A stretch of DNA of 64,000 nucleotides from positions 1,105,697-1,169,696 of the forward strand of contig JASANH010001278.1 in the NCBI GenBank assembly GCA_030248295.1. Reading direction: 5' to 3'. Position numbers and translations under genes: made by a program. This document shows, piece by piece, positions 11,347-22,586 of this stretch. The stretch comes from Mesodorylaimus sp. YZB2_4. Its lineage: Eukaryota > Nematoda > Enoplea > Dorylaimida > Dorylaimidae. The notes beneath the pieces are model-generated. The model searched no databases and had not been told where the DNA came from. It was given only the letters and a program-made list of their open reading frames with translations. Each line of letters begins with the position of its first letter. The first letter of the stretch is position 1.

Positions 11347-12487
11347 TCAGTAAGGTGGCAGACGGCACCGCATGTGCTCCCCAGTGCAGTGCAGCGCCAG
11401 TTCTCTCCTCGCAGTCTTTCGAAACGGCTGAGAAAAGGCGACATATCTGTAAAAATGTGTGACACGAAAGAGAAGGAAGAAGAAAATATGGGCGGTGGCC
11501 AGTCCCAAGTAGACCTTGGCCCAGTGAAGATGGTCAGTCGCGTCCAAGTATGACAGTTGAACCAGCCGACCAGCATTCTTCTCGATTTTTAACAATCTCA
11601 GGGCAGCCAAGAGCGAGCAGTTGATAAAAAGCGGAACGGACTCTAGAAGCACGCTGGGCCGCCTCCCGAACTCGTTTTGGTGCCACGCTCTGAGGCGCTA
11701 AGAATCTGCGCAGCCCCCATTTCACTTTCAGATATCCATACAGGGCGGCCGATGTGAACACCAGCGCAAGGGCTGCTTCCAGGAAAGATGCAAAGCTGAG
11801 AATTTTAAATTATTGTAGGACAGTATCAGCCGCTCCGAACCAAGTTCTGGTGTGGACATACTTCCCTGACGAAGAATTGTGGGAGACTAAGACGCAAAAA
11901 GCACTGGGTAGGTGGATCACAACCGAGAAAATGGTCAGTGCGCACACAACAGACTACACAAATCTACACCGCCTGATTCTGTGCGCTATTGATGGAAAGT
12001 TCAAGACGAAGCTCGTTTGCAGACATGCCCAAAGAACGAACCAGTCAACCAAAAATGGCCAGCAGGCTTCCTGTTTCTCATAGAAATGTGCCACATAATG
12101 AGTCCAAAACCAGTGGCGGTTGGTGGAGTCCCCGACATAGCGGCCCCCCCCCCACATTCAGGATCATGAAACCTGAGTTAACAAGTTCGGCCAAGGTGAT
12201 AGCTTTGTAGATGGAATAGTTGACATTCCCAAATCTGGAGTCAGTGAAGACGAGTAGGGCGGGGATACAGCTGGACAGGGAGACCCCCTGCCCGCGCAGA
12301 AAAGCCAGAATTGCAGTGTTTCAAAATAAAATTTCGTGGCGTAGTCAATTTGCTGAATTAGACTCAAAAGTCTGGGCAGTTCCGCAAGTGGATCCATTAG
12401 GCTCGCTACATTGTAGAATCGAGCAATCTGTGATGTCAGATGGTAATCAGGGTACACCCGTGCATCATTCGTTATCGAAAGGTCCAT
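11347..12487 (-). pseudogene. Seven-transmembrane receptor-like locus with broken frame
   Basis: Read on the minus strand the locus gives, in order, a stretch resembling TM1, loop 1 and TM2 (ALLVFTDSRFGNVNYSIYKAITLAEL); a TM3-like segment after a Cys-Trp (ACWPFLVDWFVLWACLQ); a TM4-like VVCALTIFSVVIHLP; a TM5-like FLEAALALVFTSAALYGYL; and TM6/TM7-like segments (SVPLFINCSLLAAL, LGLATAHIFFFLLFRV). The order and spacing resemble a rhodopsin-type GPCR, but the DRY position reads HRI. The frame slips near two G runs (about 12284 and about 12144, a ten-base run), the two slips compensating each other. An in-frame TAG lies at 11954-11956, and there is one more frame change near 11650. A 65-bp GTATGT..CTCAG intron between the TM4 and TM5 segments is plausible. 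It is either a pseudogene or a real receptor with homopolymer errors. Confidence 0.4.
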
Positions 12488-13048
12488 GCTGTTTCAAAAT
12501 TTCAAGAACGCGAGGGAAGAAGAGATCCAAACTGACTAGACTGGCGTTTTCTGATTGCATATTGTGAAAACTTTCTATTTGTTTCGTATTTCGTATTATT
12601 CCTAATTTGAGCCCGCATTGTGAGCTGAATGCATCTGATTTTGTGATTTATGGCCCTTTGCTCATCATATCTGAAAAGAAAAATCAACACTGAGGAAGAT
12701 TTCTCTTTTTGTATTTTCTCCATTAAAAAATATTGCCTTTGTTGATCCTTCATACCCTCTAGGGGAGAATATATTTATCTTTTCTATCCACTTATCCTTG
12801 TATGGCATGCCAAGATTATGCTTAGTGTACAAAGCTGATCGAAAACAGTATTTCGTGCTTGTACTTTGATGCACGTTTTCCCAAGGCAGCCCCGGTGCAG
12901 AGAAACACGAATTTATTTCATGCAACTGAAGGAATCTCATTCATTCATTAATCAATTCGCCTTGCTTAGAGAATTGTATCATGGAAAACTCGAAGATCTA
13001 ACGTGCTTAAAATTTGCATCTCCCCTTCCGTTCTTAAATTACGGTTAG
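12488..13048. other. Intergenic, no gene recognised
   Basis: AT-rich, with short open frames only. It lies between the receptor-like locus and the small secreted-peptide gene. Confidence 0.35.
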
Positions 13049-13300
13049 TCATAATATGCAGCTGTCGTGTGGCATACAAACCACGTTGCAACCTTCGGCG
13101 CACTCGCAAATTTGTCTCGGGTGCAGCATGCGCTTGCTGAAAGCATACTGTAGCTTACTAGCAGTCTTTCCTGAACGTACACTGAAAACATACAACATAG
13201 GGGCTCGTTTGGCGTCGGCTATGTCGTTCGGAATGATCGTGCTCGCCGCAGCGAATTGGAAAACAGTCACAAGAAACACCAGAAGAAGTATGGTCTGCAT
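13049..13300 (-). CDS. Small secreted Cys-rich propeptide (83 aa), unknown family
   Basis: A single ORF from ATG 13300 to the stop at 13049. Residues 1-19 form a strong signal peptide (MQTILLLVFLVTVFQFAAA). Two dibasic KR sites (residues 31-32 and 56-57) divide the rest into a short spacer, a 23-residue middle peptide beginning APMLYVFSV, and a C-terminal peptide of about 26 residues with five cysteines in C-x-C-x3-C-x3-C-x5-C. This is the layout of a neuropeptide or peptide-hormone precursor, or of a small secreted effector. An upstream TTCGTTCCAG acceptor at about 13316 suggests a 5' UTR intron. I do not recognise the family. The odd cysteine count leaves one Cys free or dimerising. Confidence 0.55.
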   Translation of the reverse strand: MQTILLLVFLVTVFQFAAASTIIPNDIADAKRAPMLYVFSVRSGKTASKLQYAFSKRMLHPRQICECAEGCNVVCMPHDSCIL

Positions 13301-15092
13301 CGATGAATTCCTGGAACGAAGATAGAACATAAGTCAAGACTTGAAGACGGGTATGAGTCGTAGTTTGATCAGAGCGTGGACTTGAGATTCTTACTAGCAC
13401 TGAACAAATCGTTGCAAAGGTGTCTCGCGAGGAAATGGATCTGGCTGGCCTTTTCTGCTTGCTTTTCCGGAGAGAGCATTCGTGGTTCAAGCTATCTGGG
13501 ATAATAACACAAATTATTCTCAGGAAAGCTATCTGGTTAGGCTGCTGTTTCTAAATGTCTGTAAGTGATCCTTTGGACACACTCTAGTTCCGTTGGCTGT
13601 ACGTATAATTTAAAAGTCGAGTGTTTATTAATTTGAAATACACACCAGCCACTGGCCGCCGCAAATTTGATGTTAGGAAAACGTCAAGTCCCATGCTGCA
13701 GTCAGCCAAGCTAGCTCGCTCTCTGTGGGTGGCCAGTCAAACGCGCCTTGTCGTAATGCTAAAGTACACTTATAAGTGGGCAAAATAATCCTTCTAAAAA
13801 TACTAGAAAATTCATGCCAAGCTGATGCAAGCTGTGCGCATTTTCAAATTTTTTAATTCATATCTCAAATGCATTTCATGGGCCGCAAAAGATAAGATAT
13901 AGATATAGATATAAATGTGATGTTAATATTCATGTCTTAAAAGATACGCGTATCCATTTCATATTAGGATATACTTATCAGCACTAGTATGCTCAGGATC
14001 GATGGTTTAGAAGACGTAGATAGGGCATAAGCCAAGACTTGGAAACGTGTAAGCCTTAGCATGATCAGCACGAGGCTTTTGAAAGTCTTTCGGGCACTGA
14101 ATAGATCGCTGCAAACGATGTGAAAACTGTTCTCAGTTTATGCTATCAATAGATATTGCAAATTTAAAGTCTTCTTGGTAAAACTTTTTGGCTCCGCTAA
14201 ACTTTCTAAAGTTGTCTATAGGTGATCCTCAATTAACACTAAACACACTGGGATCTATGTTTTTGAAATAAAAAGCTCGAGTGCTTTAAGATCGAGAAAA
14301 ATGCGTCTCATATGGACCTGTCCTATCTGCTCTTTCTGCAATCGCGCTTTGGAAAGAGAAACACTCTTAGGCCGCTCGTTCAGCACGTTTGAATTTTGTG
14401 GACACAGTGATTGCGCGATGTTAAAGTTGCTTTTCAAACTTACTCAAGTTCCTAAGAAGAGCTGCAAAATTTCGTGTTAAGCCATGATGCTGAAATGCTG
14501 AATGGTGCTGGGTAAGATCATTTAAATTTTCGGCATACTTTGGATACCATCATTTTCTTATGCTCAGGCGCCAATAAGCAGAATCTAACACGAACCCCTG
14601 ATAAACTTGTGGTCGCGAGTTTGTCATCTGTGGCTCTGTAGCCAAGCAATAAACACACACTCCAGAATTACAGTAAAGACGCGAAACAAATAATAATCGA
14701 AAGAAAAATCAAGTCAGAACGAAACTTGTTTCAAATAAAAGCATCTGATGAGGCTGATGGAGCATCGGCAATCAACTACCTGTTTTCAATCTGACAGAAG
14801 GATAGGCGTACTGATCGAGTGCATATTGCACGTGTCTCACGATTTCAACTGATTGCCTCCATTGGTTCAACATTTCTTTCAAGTAATTTTTTCGCCATTG
14901 TTAAAATTCAGAAGTTAAAAAAATTGTAGATTACCAAGAATATGTTTTTTCTATTTTTCATATGGACAATAAGCAACACAAAATCATCAGTTTATATATT
15001 GTAGCATTAAGCCAAGACGATTTACCAAGCACTTAACTTTCGCAATACTCCTAACGTTTTTCATTCCTCATCAAAAAGTTTGAAAGGAAAGA
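13301..15092. other. Intergenic, no gene recognised
   Basis: AT-rich spacer containing a short gatata microsatellite near 13890-13915. 13320-13430 and 14005-14110 share similar phrases (agacgg/agacgt, gaacataagtcaagactt/gggcataagccaagactt, cactgaac/aatagatcg), so they may be diverged copies of one repeat. There is no supported ORF. Confidence 0.4.
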
Positions 15093-18000
15093 TTAAAGTT
15101 TTATTGAAGTAATAGTAAGAATTAGTAGAGCGATAACCTGTTCTAACTCTGGCAATACCTCATTGCTTCTTGAACCTGAACGTGCAAGTTCAACCAGACG
15201 CAACTTTCTGCACTCATTCTGATGTTGTTCAGTGCACTGATAAACGGGTGCCACGAAGGACTGTTTTGGATGGTCAAGTAAAAGGCAGCATGCGCAATCA
15301 AGTGGCACGCTTACATTTGGCAGCAGGTCACCAAATGCTCTAATGACATGTATCCAATCCGACTCCTTTGTGGCGACTGGGTTATCGATCATTGGAAGAA
15401 TGTCGTGGAGCAGCGCGCCACAGAAATTATTCGCAGTCTTTTCTAATAGATGAGCTTGAAATACGTGTGATTTGTCACTCAATATTTTTGAATAGCTGGT
15501 AGCAGGAAGTACGAATATTGCGGCGTTGCCCATATTTGCATCAATCAGAAAGGCGTCACTTTTTATTCCGCAAATTTTCTCATCCGCATTTTTTAATACC
15601 ATTGCTCTCATGTCAGGGACTATCTTAAGTGGTATTGGCCTTGACTCGATATTGGACGAAAGTGTGTGACCGCTGGGTGATTTTAGGCGCTGTTGAAATA
15701 GAACGCAATCGCATGTTGGATCTTTCCATGCAATTACAAATAATGGTTTTGGTTGGAAAAACCATGCTAAAACAGAGGAAAATCTGTTTAGCAGATAACA
15801 TATTGACGTTTTACGGCCCACATTCACTTTATAACGTGCAGTGAGAAAAAAATGAACAAGAATCATTGAATATGAGGAATTTTGTTTTGAAATAATGGTG
15901 CTCGAACCCTTTGAACCCTCGAAACAACAACTTTAAACGTGATACCCGCGATCCATAAAACATGGCTTTTCAAAGGCAGGCAGGCGGGTAGAGGAGAGAT
16001 AAAAGCTCAAAAAAATTCCCCATAAGTCAAATATCAAAGACCTCACTCTGTCTTCAATGTGAAGGTATATATAACCTTGCTGCGCCCGCTATCTCTCGAA
16101 AGATTGAACAAAGAGAGTCTTTTTTTAGGCTCTAAATTCTTCAGATATTCAAATAGTTGACAATTTTTAGGCTTTCAGAAATCTGTATCTCAAAGGAGTA
16201 TCTACTCATATCTTTTCGATATGATTTGAATATGCATACGTCTATGTTTTTCTGGGATATGGATATCTCAATCATATCTACAGTATATCTTTTCATGTTA
16301 ATATCAACACTACTGAAGACATAACGTCGGAAAAAGCTGGGGGGAGACAGCTGAGATTCGACCAGAACAGCCAACAAAAATTACTCATCTTCTAGATATC
16401 CTTGCATCTTCAATGAATCATGGATTAAAATCTGTGACAGTGTATCGTCCCAAAACGTTAAATTTGCATTTCCAAATGACCTCTCCTGAATTAGTTTACT
16501 CAAAAAACGCTCCATGGTCTTGTATCCATCCCATTTCGCGATGGCATAGAAAAGATGTGGTGGGTCATCACAGCAATTGTCGTCGAACCACGGACTGTAA
16601 AATGCTTTATTCACCAATGTTTCATTGTCATCTTCGATTTTCTTTAAATCGACCATCATTTTCCACAAAAAGTATTTTGCTAAGCTTTCTTGCAAACAAA
16701 TTTCTCCACTGTGTCCAACTGTCACTATGCCGCCAATCCACTGGTGAATCAGCGCTTTGTACAAAATTGCTAACGCAGTTGTGGTTTGAGGTTCCATATA
16801 GGACCCACGGAGGACTATCAAACCAAGGCGCTCATAACTTGCCACTGTTTCCGAATTTTGCACCACAATTGACAAGTCTTTGAGCGGGAATTCGAATATT
16901 GCTATTTTTCCCATATACGCCATTGCTTGGATCGATTCAGATGATATCCACGAGTAGTCAGCAGTGTCCGAATTTGGGAAATAGACAGTAAAAGTCAGGT
17001 TATTTCTGTGAGTTGACCTACTCGCATAAGTTTTTAGTAAAGCTATGCCCAATTCCTGAGGCGAAATTCTGGGCGTTCTCTCAAAACAAACGGCTTTCCA
17101 ATTTTCAGGCACTAAAACATTTCCAGGCTGGGTTTTTGGCTCAGCCTGAAAGGGCATGTTACTCACAGGCAGCATATCAGGAGGATATGACAGGCACAGG
17201 TCGAAGGTGGCCTTCAAGGAGTAATGGTCAAAACTAGGAAATAATGAATGCGCTGTGTGATGATCAGTCATCCATAAAAATGTTTTTTCATTTTGTTCTT
17301 TTATTTCCGTTTCATTTAATAATTTATTCGAGTCAAAATATGAAATAGTCAAGGCATATTTCGAATCTGGGGGCAATATCAAATTTCCCATGTCGACAAT
17401 TGTGATTTCATCTTTTTCCACAAATGTTATGTTTGAAATGCATGGTGCAGATGCCATCAGATCATCGCTACAAGTATTAATTTTCACTGATTTCTCGGTA
17501 AATAACAATGTCTTCATTCCATTGAAAATTATACGATTAGCCGGCTCTATTATGGAGAATGAAATGTCGAGTGAGCCGAGATGGAATGACGGACTGAGAT
17601 ATGATAGTTTTATAAAATAATGTTCAGGTACGACTCCTTCCCAGTGTCCTTGCCTGGCAATTTCAAGTTTGTCTTGTAATTTAGATTTCCCGCCAAAATC
17701 GCTGTATTTCTCAAATCGATTGAATTGAACGTCATTGCAAATAGAAAATAACAAACATGGCAGACTGCAACTCGAATTATGAACAGAACTTAATCGCCTT
17801 GCTAATTTCAATAATTCCATAGGAGCAATATGTTGTGTATCTTGATTAGGCAATATTTTATTTGTGAATGCATGGCAGAAGCTGTCTACACTCTCTTTCA
17901 CTGCCTCTTGTCCAATGGCAGTGCTAGAATTTAACAAAAACATCTGTCGATAATGACTGGGCGTGTAGACTATCATGGTCATGGTATGTCCATCAGGGTC

Positions 18001-21000
18001 CAGCAGAAATGTATCTTCATTCAGGCCGCACATTTCTTCTTGGACTTTTGTCAAGACATTTGAAAATTGACGCTGGCCAGTTGCGTTGTAGATTCGGATT
18101 GTCAAGGGGACTGGTCGGGGTACGTTGGATATTGAAAGGGTACGTGACACTAGAAGGTCTTGTCGAATTGTAATACAATCTGAATTTTTTCTTTGCACTG
18201 AGAGATATAATGGACCGGGCTGAGAGAACCAGGCTGAAAAGTTGGGAAACTTAGTATTGCGAAGCTACCAAAATTTGCGATGAAGGAAGTACTAGAAAAT
18301 ATGTGTGTCAGTCACGACCACTGTGTGTTAGGAATTACTGTCTTTTACTATGCTATGCATGCTTCACTGTCCTTGTGCAGCAAGAAGGCGCTGTGCATCG
18401 AATCGCGTCTTGCAGCCTATCATCCCAATCAGCTCTGAACAGCTACAGTATGCTCGAGCAAAGGGTTGACGGTATGGCGGCAAGGGCAGTACCATCTTAG
18501 AAGGAAAATTCAACGTTTTTCGGAGTTTGTACTTTTAAATTTCCCGCCGTCGACGCTACAGGATTTTATAGCAAGTTAACCCTTCTCCTGTACTGTACGA
18601 AAACTAGATAAACACTACCGCCTCTAGAGTGATTCATCCATGGCGAAAATGAAGGGACGAAACGTGCACAGGTTATATAGACCATATTCATTTTTGCTAT
18701 GGGCACAGGTTTCGTACATATATTGCAAAATTAAAATTTTCTGCGTCGAAACGCTTATGACAATTTTACATAGACGAAAAGTTCCTTACCCTTACCTTCC
18801 CTCTAGTTTTTCTGTCGAAAGTTTTCCTCGCTCATGGCTTTAATTGGTTCTTCATTCCAAAAAAAGTTGAAGTTATTGCTATTCTGTTTAAAAAACTGTC
18901 AAGAGCGGGACGCACACATGCTTTGAAGAAGAGAACCTAAATTGTCATAAGCGGCTTGCAACGGGAAATTGAAATTTTGCGTTTTATGATAATTTTTGGA
19001 ATGGTATATAAACGGTCACGAAAAATACCACTGTGGCGTGCCCTTCTAAAAATTTTTCAGAAACTGTAAAATAGTTTACATGTTTCCTTCAAATTACCTT
19101 CCATGTCCTACAACTAAAAAGCGAAGTTCTTGGACTTTCATTTTAGAATTGACGTTAGAACCGTGTTTCTTGTCCTGGCCGACTCAAGCTCAGCAAAGTG
19201 CAACAATAGCATCGCACTTCGGGGGCCATCCATGAAGGTCGACCGCACAAAATCTCGATTTTTTGACCCCCCCTCCCCCCCTGACCGCATGCCGACCACT
19301 TATCGCGAACTCCCCCTCAAAAATGGTCGACCACTTTAGCCAGACCCCCTCCCCCTTCCAAACGCAGTTTTGTGAAATGTGTCGTCTTATGCTTTCTTGA
19401 GCTCGACAAGATGCCATCTCCTTCGAAGACAAATCTTTTTTGATTTATGGAGCGGATTTCTATTTTGTAAAAGCCTCCACAAACTTTTCCCACAACTTTT
19501 CCCCATATTTTTTTAAAGTTTTGCGGGTTGGGCCGCGCCGGCTCAGTTCTCTAAGGGACTTCCAATCACATTAGCTGGCAAGCAGTCATGATATGATAAG
19601 CGCGGCTGTGAGGGATAGGTTGGGATCCCAATCCTGATCCTGACATTGAGGCATCGGGATTCTGCTAATAATTATGATATGCATAAGCACAGCAGGTGCA
19701 CTCTGATCCATCATATCTGCCATGAAGCAGTAGCGATGAAGAGGCAACAGCAACATCAGCTTAAATCGATAATGATAGCAACACTGATTTTACTTAGCCT
19801 GGGCTGACCTTGCTGGACGCATATCGAAACCGAATGTACCGTATTTCCTCGAAATCCTCCCCCCTCTGGTTATTCTCCCCTGTCTAGACCCAAATTGAAC
19901 TTTATTCTCTAGACTCATTATAGACGCATTATCGAGATGAACGACCAAGGAGAAGAGAAGACAAAAACTTTTGAAGGTTTGAACGCGCACTACTGGTGAA
20001 GATAAAAGGTGTTTTTTGTCATCAAAAGTCAAAAAATTTGCTGCGGTCGACCATTGGCCGCTACCCCTCCCCCCCCCCCCCCTCCCAGGCTGCGGTCGAC
20101 CTTTATGGATGGCCCCTTGATTATATAAAAGGATTGGGATTGCAATGGAAATTTTCAAAAGGGAACTTATTAGCCATCAAAGTGTGTCTAGAAATGGAGG
20201 CAATAAAATCAAACGGCGTTCGTCTCTGCTCATCTGTCCGACCAAGGTTGCGTAATTTTTGTGTTTCGCGTGCACTTGCGAAAATTAATTTTGCTTCTCG
20301 TTGGTATCAATTGCCATAATTAAAGAAAGCTTTACGAAAGAAAACTTCAGTATGAGTTTGGGTCTAGTGGTTCAAACATTAAACAAACTTTAATTGTCTT
20401 CCTGGATTTGCTAGAAGAAAAAATGTCCTTTAGACGTAGGACAAAAAACCAGTGTTGGCTTGAGCATGATAAATAGTATTCACAATGTCTAAAAAATAGT
20501 TTACTCTCTTTTTGCCCCACTATTTACTTACCTCTAAGATATCCTTTTAATGCGCTCGCATTTCTACGCACAACGTCATTCAACGTCTGATCCCACAAAT
20601 CGATATTTGCATTCCCGAAAGGTTTCTTGTTCAATAATTCCTCCAGAAACCGGTCCACAGTCTCGTTACCATCCCACATGGCAATTGTATAAAAGAAAAA
20701 ATTCGGTATACCCGAATAGCAAAGTGATGGAAAAACTTTTTCAGTGTGTTCCTTGTAATGTTCCTCATAATTATCGCTTGTAATTTTTATTCGATCTTTT
20801 GTTGTAAAATTTAAATGGAGTCTTAACTTCCATTCGTAATATATTGTCAGCCCTTCTTGAAGACAAAGCTCACGCCAATCAGCCAAAGTCACCACGTTCC
20901 CAATCCACATATGCGCGATTTCATGGAAAAGTATGATGTGTTTTAATTTTTCGTTTTCAGCTATAAATCCATCGAAAGATATTAAACCGAAATTTTCCAT

Positions 21001-22008
21001 TCCAGGGAATTTTGCAGGATACGTGATTATGAAGCCGAGACGTTTTAGAGAAATCATGTTATTCGTCTTTTTTTCCATGTATTCAACTGCATTTAAAGAA
21101 TTATCCAGGATGAATTTGGCCGAATCGACTTTACTTATTGGCACAAAGACTCCGACGGTGAGATTCCTTCTGGGCGATTCCACAAACTTGTAAGTATAAT
21201 TTTCCATGAGTGCGAATGCCAGTAAGTATGTGGACATCAGCAGAGTTTGCTCAAAACATTGCCTGTGTCTACCATCGCTCAAAATTTGAGGGGCTTCTTT
21301 GCCGGGCATATTGCTCGCTGAGGTCAGATTTCCAGGATATTCCAGGCACAAATCGAATCGGGCTTTCAATGCCGGGTGGTCGAAACAGGGAAACACACTG
21401 CGAGCTTCGCGCATTTCGAATTGAGTCATTGCTGCTGATGCGTCGGCAAGACCGTTGTGCCATTCCAGGCCGATGGCACCTGATTTGTCTTTGCTGCTGT
21501 ACATTTTTCCAGTGAAAGTGGGTATTGATAACACATAGTTGAATCCTATGCTTAGATTTCCACCCTTTAACAAAATTAGAAAAAAATTTTGGGGGTCAAA
21601 CGTTATCACCAACTCGATGCACAAGCCAGAAGGATGGATTTTGCCGCAGTCTGGTAAAATTATCATCGATTTGTAATCGATAATAGGATTAGCCATATAT
21701 TGATTGATTACTATATAATTGCTGGTATTCACCATAGTGAATGTGATATTGACCGCTCCTTTGTAATGAGTTTTATTTTCGAAGCTGAGCCATATTTGAT
21801 AATGCTTTGGAAGTACTCCCAGCCAGTGGCCCTCCTTGCCAATCACTCCCTCATTAGGCAAATAGAATGAATGGGGCGCGTAATTTTCTGAAGACTTTTT
21901 CAATTGAAAATCAGAGCATGCTGCAATTGGATCGCAGTTTGGTTGAACCGAAATAGTTTGGAGAAAAGTAATGAAGACAGTCGCTACTAAATGCGACGGG
22001 TGATCCAT
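15093..22008 (-). CDS. Secreted two-module M1 aminopeptidase (second of tandem pair)
   Basis: Three exons: 22008-20532, 18233-16385 and 15783-15093. They join in phase to give 1338 codons plus stop. Exon 1 has a signal peptide and a first M1 module with PGMEN (the GAMEN exopeptidase site), the zinc site HEIAH at about residue 361 and the third ligand Glu 18 residues later (ELCLQEG); this module should be active. Exon 2 begins with the M1 beta-sandwich domain III (WFSQPGPL..., RPVPLTI), then a second M1 module. There the zinc motif reads KALIH and GAMEN reads YMEP, so it should be inactive. Exon 3 adds a second domain III and a hydrophobic C-terminus (VIALLILTITS) compatible with a GPI signal or membrane tail. 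The usual large alpha-helical domain IV is almost absent after each module. Several Asn glycosylation sites fit a secreted or surface protein. It is a paralog of the 22587-29673 gene. Confidence 0.75.
19222..20116. mobile_element. Possible inverted-repeat element in the M1 gene intron
   Basis: GGGGCCATCCATGAAGGTCG at 19222 is mirrored by CGACCTTTATGGATGGCCCC ending at 20116, and C/G-rich tracts flank both inner sides. It is either one element of about 0.9 kb with 25-bp terminal inverted repeats or two smaller opposed copies. No target duplication is clear. It lies in intron 1 of the M1 gene. Confidence 0.4.
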
Positions 22009-22586
22009 GACCGCTGCAGGTTCCCTCAGGCTGCAATCTGGAGGAAGGAATTTGAAGTCTAACTCGATCAGTCGTATAGCCTGCGCAAAGGAGCCACAAG
22101 CCTTGTTGCAAAGGTGTTCACAGTCTATTGCAGTGGCAATGTGTAGCTGAAATTCTACATAGTGATGCTATAAAATAAAAAAAAGAACGTCCAAAAACAC
22201 GTGGCGCCCAAACGCCCAAATTTTTGACGCGACACGAATGTATCCTTCATGTACTCTTATTGTTGTAGGTAGATGCAGAGCTTTTGTTTGATAATAACTC
22301 TTTTTTCAATGTTTGACGGTAGTAGAAGGGTAAATGTTTTGAGGAGATTATTGCAATTATTGCAATCTGCGTAATTTTATTGTTGTTCTCACACTGTAAA
22401 TCTTAGACAACTTTTAACAAATCATTTCAGCAGCATTTGCAAAAAAATTACAAAATGGGGATCTATTCTGAAAAGAAAAATGCTATTTTTTTACTACAAT
22501 AAGGAAAACGCTGTGAAAAATCAATAATTCATTCTGGCTGATCAATATTATCAATCTATTACAGCATTATTTTCACATACAGTAGC

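Noticed and set aside
15784..15866. N-terminal extension of the last M1 exon as a separate gene start
   Set aside because: The residues before the domain III block are intronic or a few exon residues; the block needs the preceding exon to make a complete domain.
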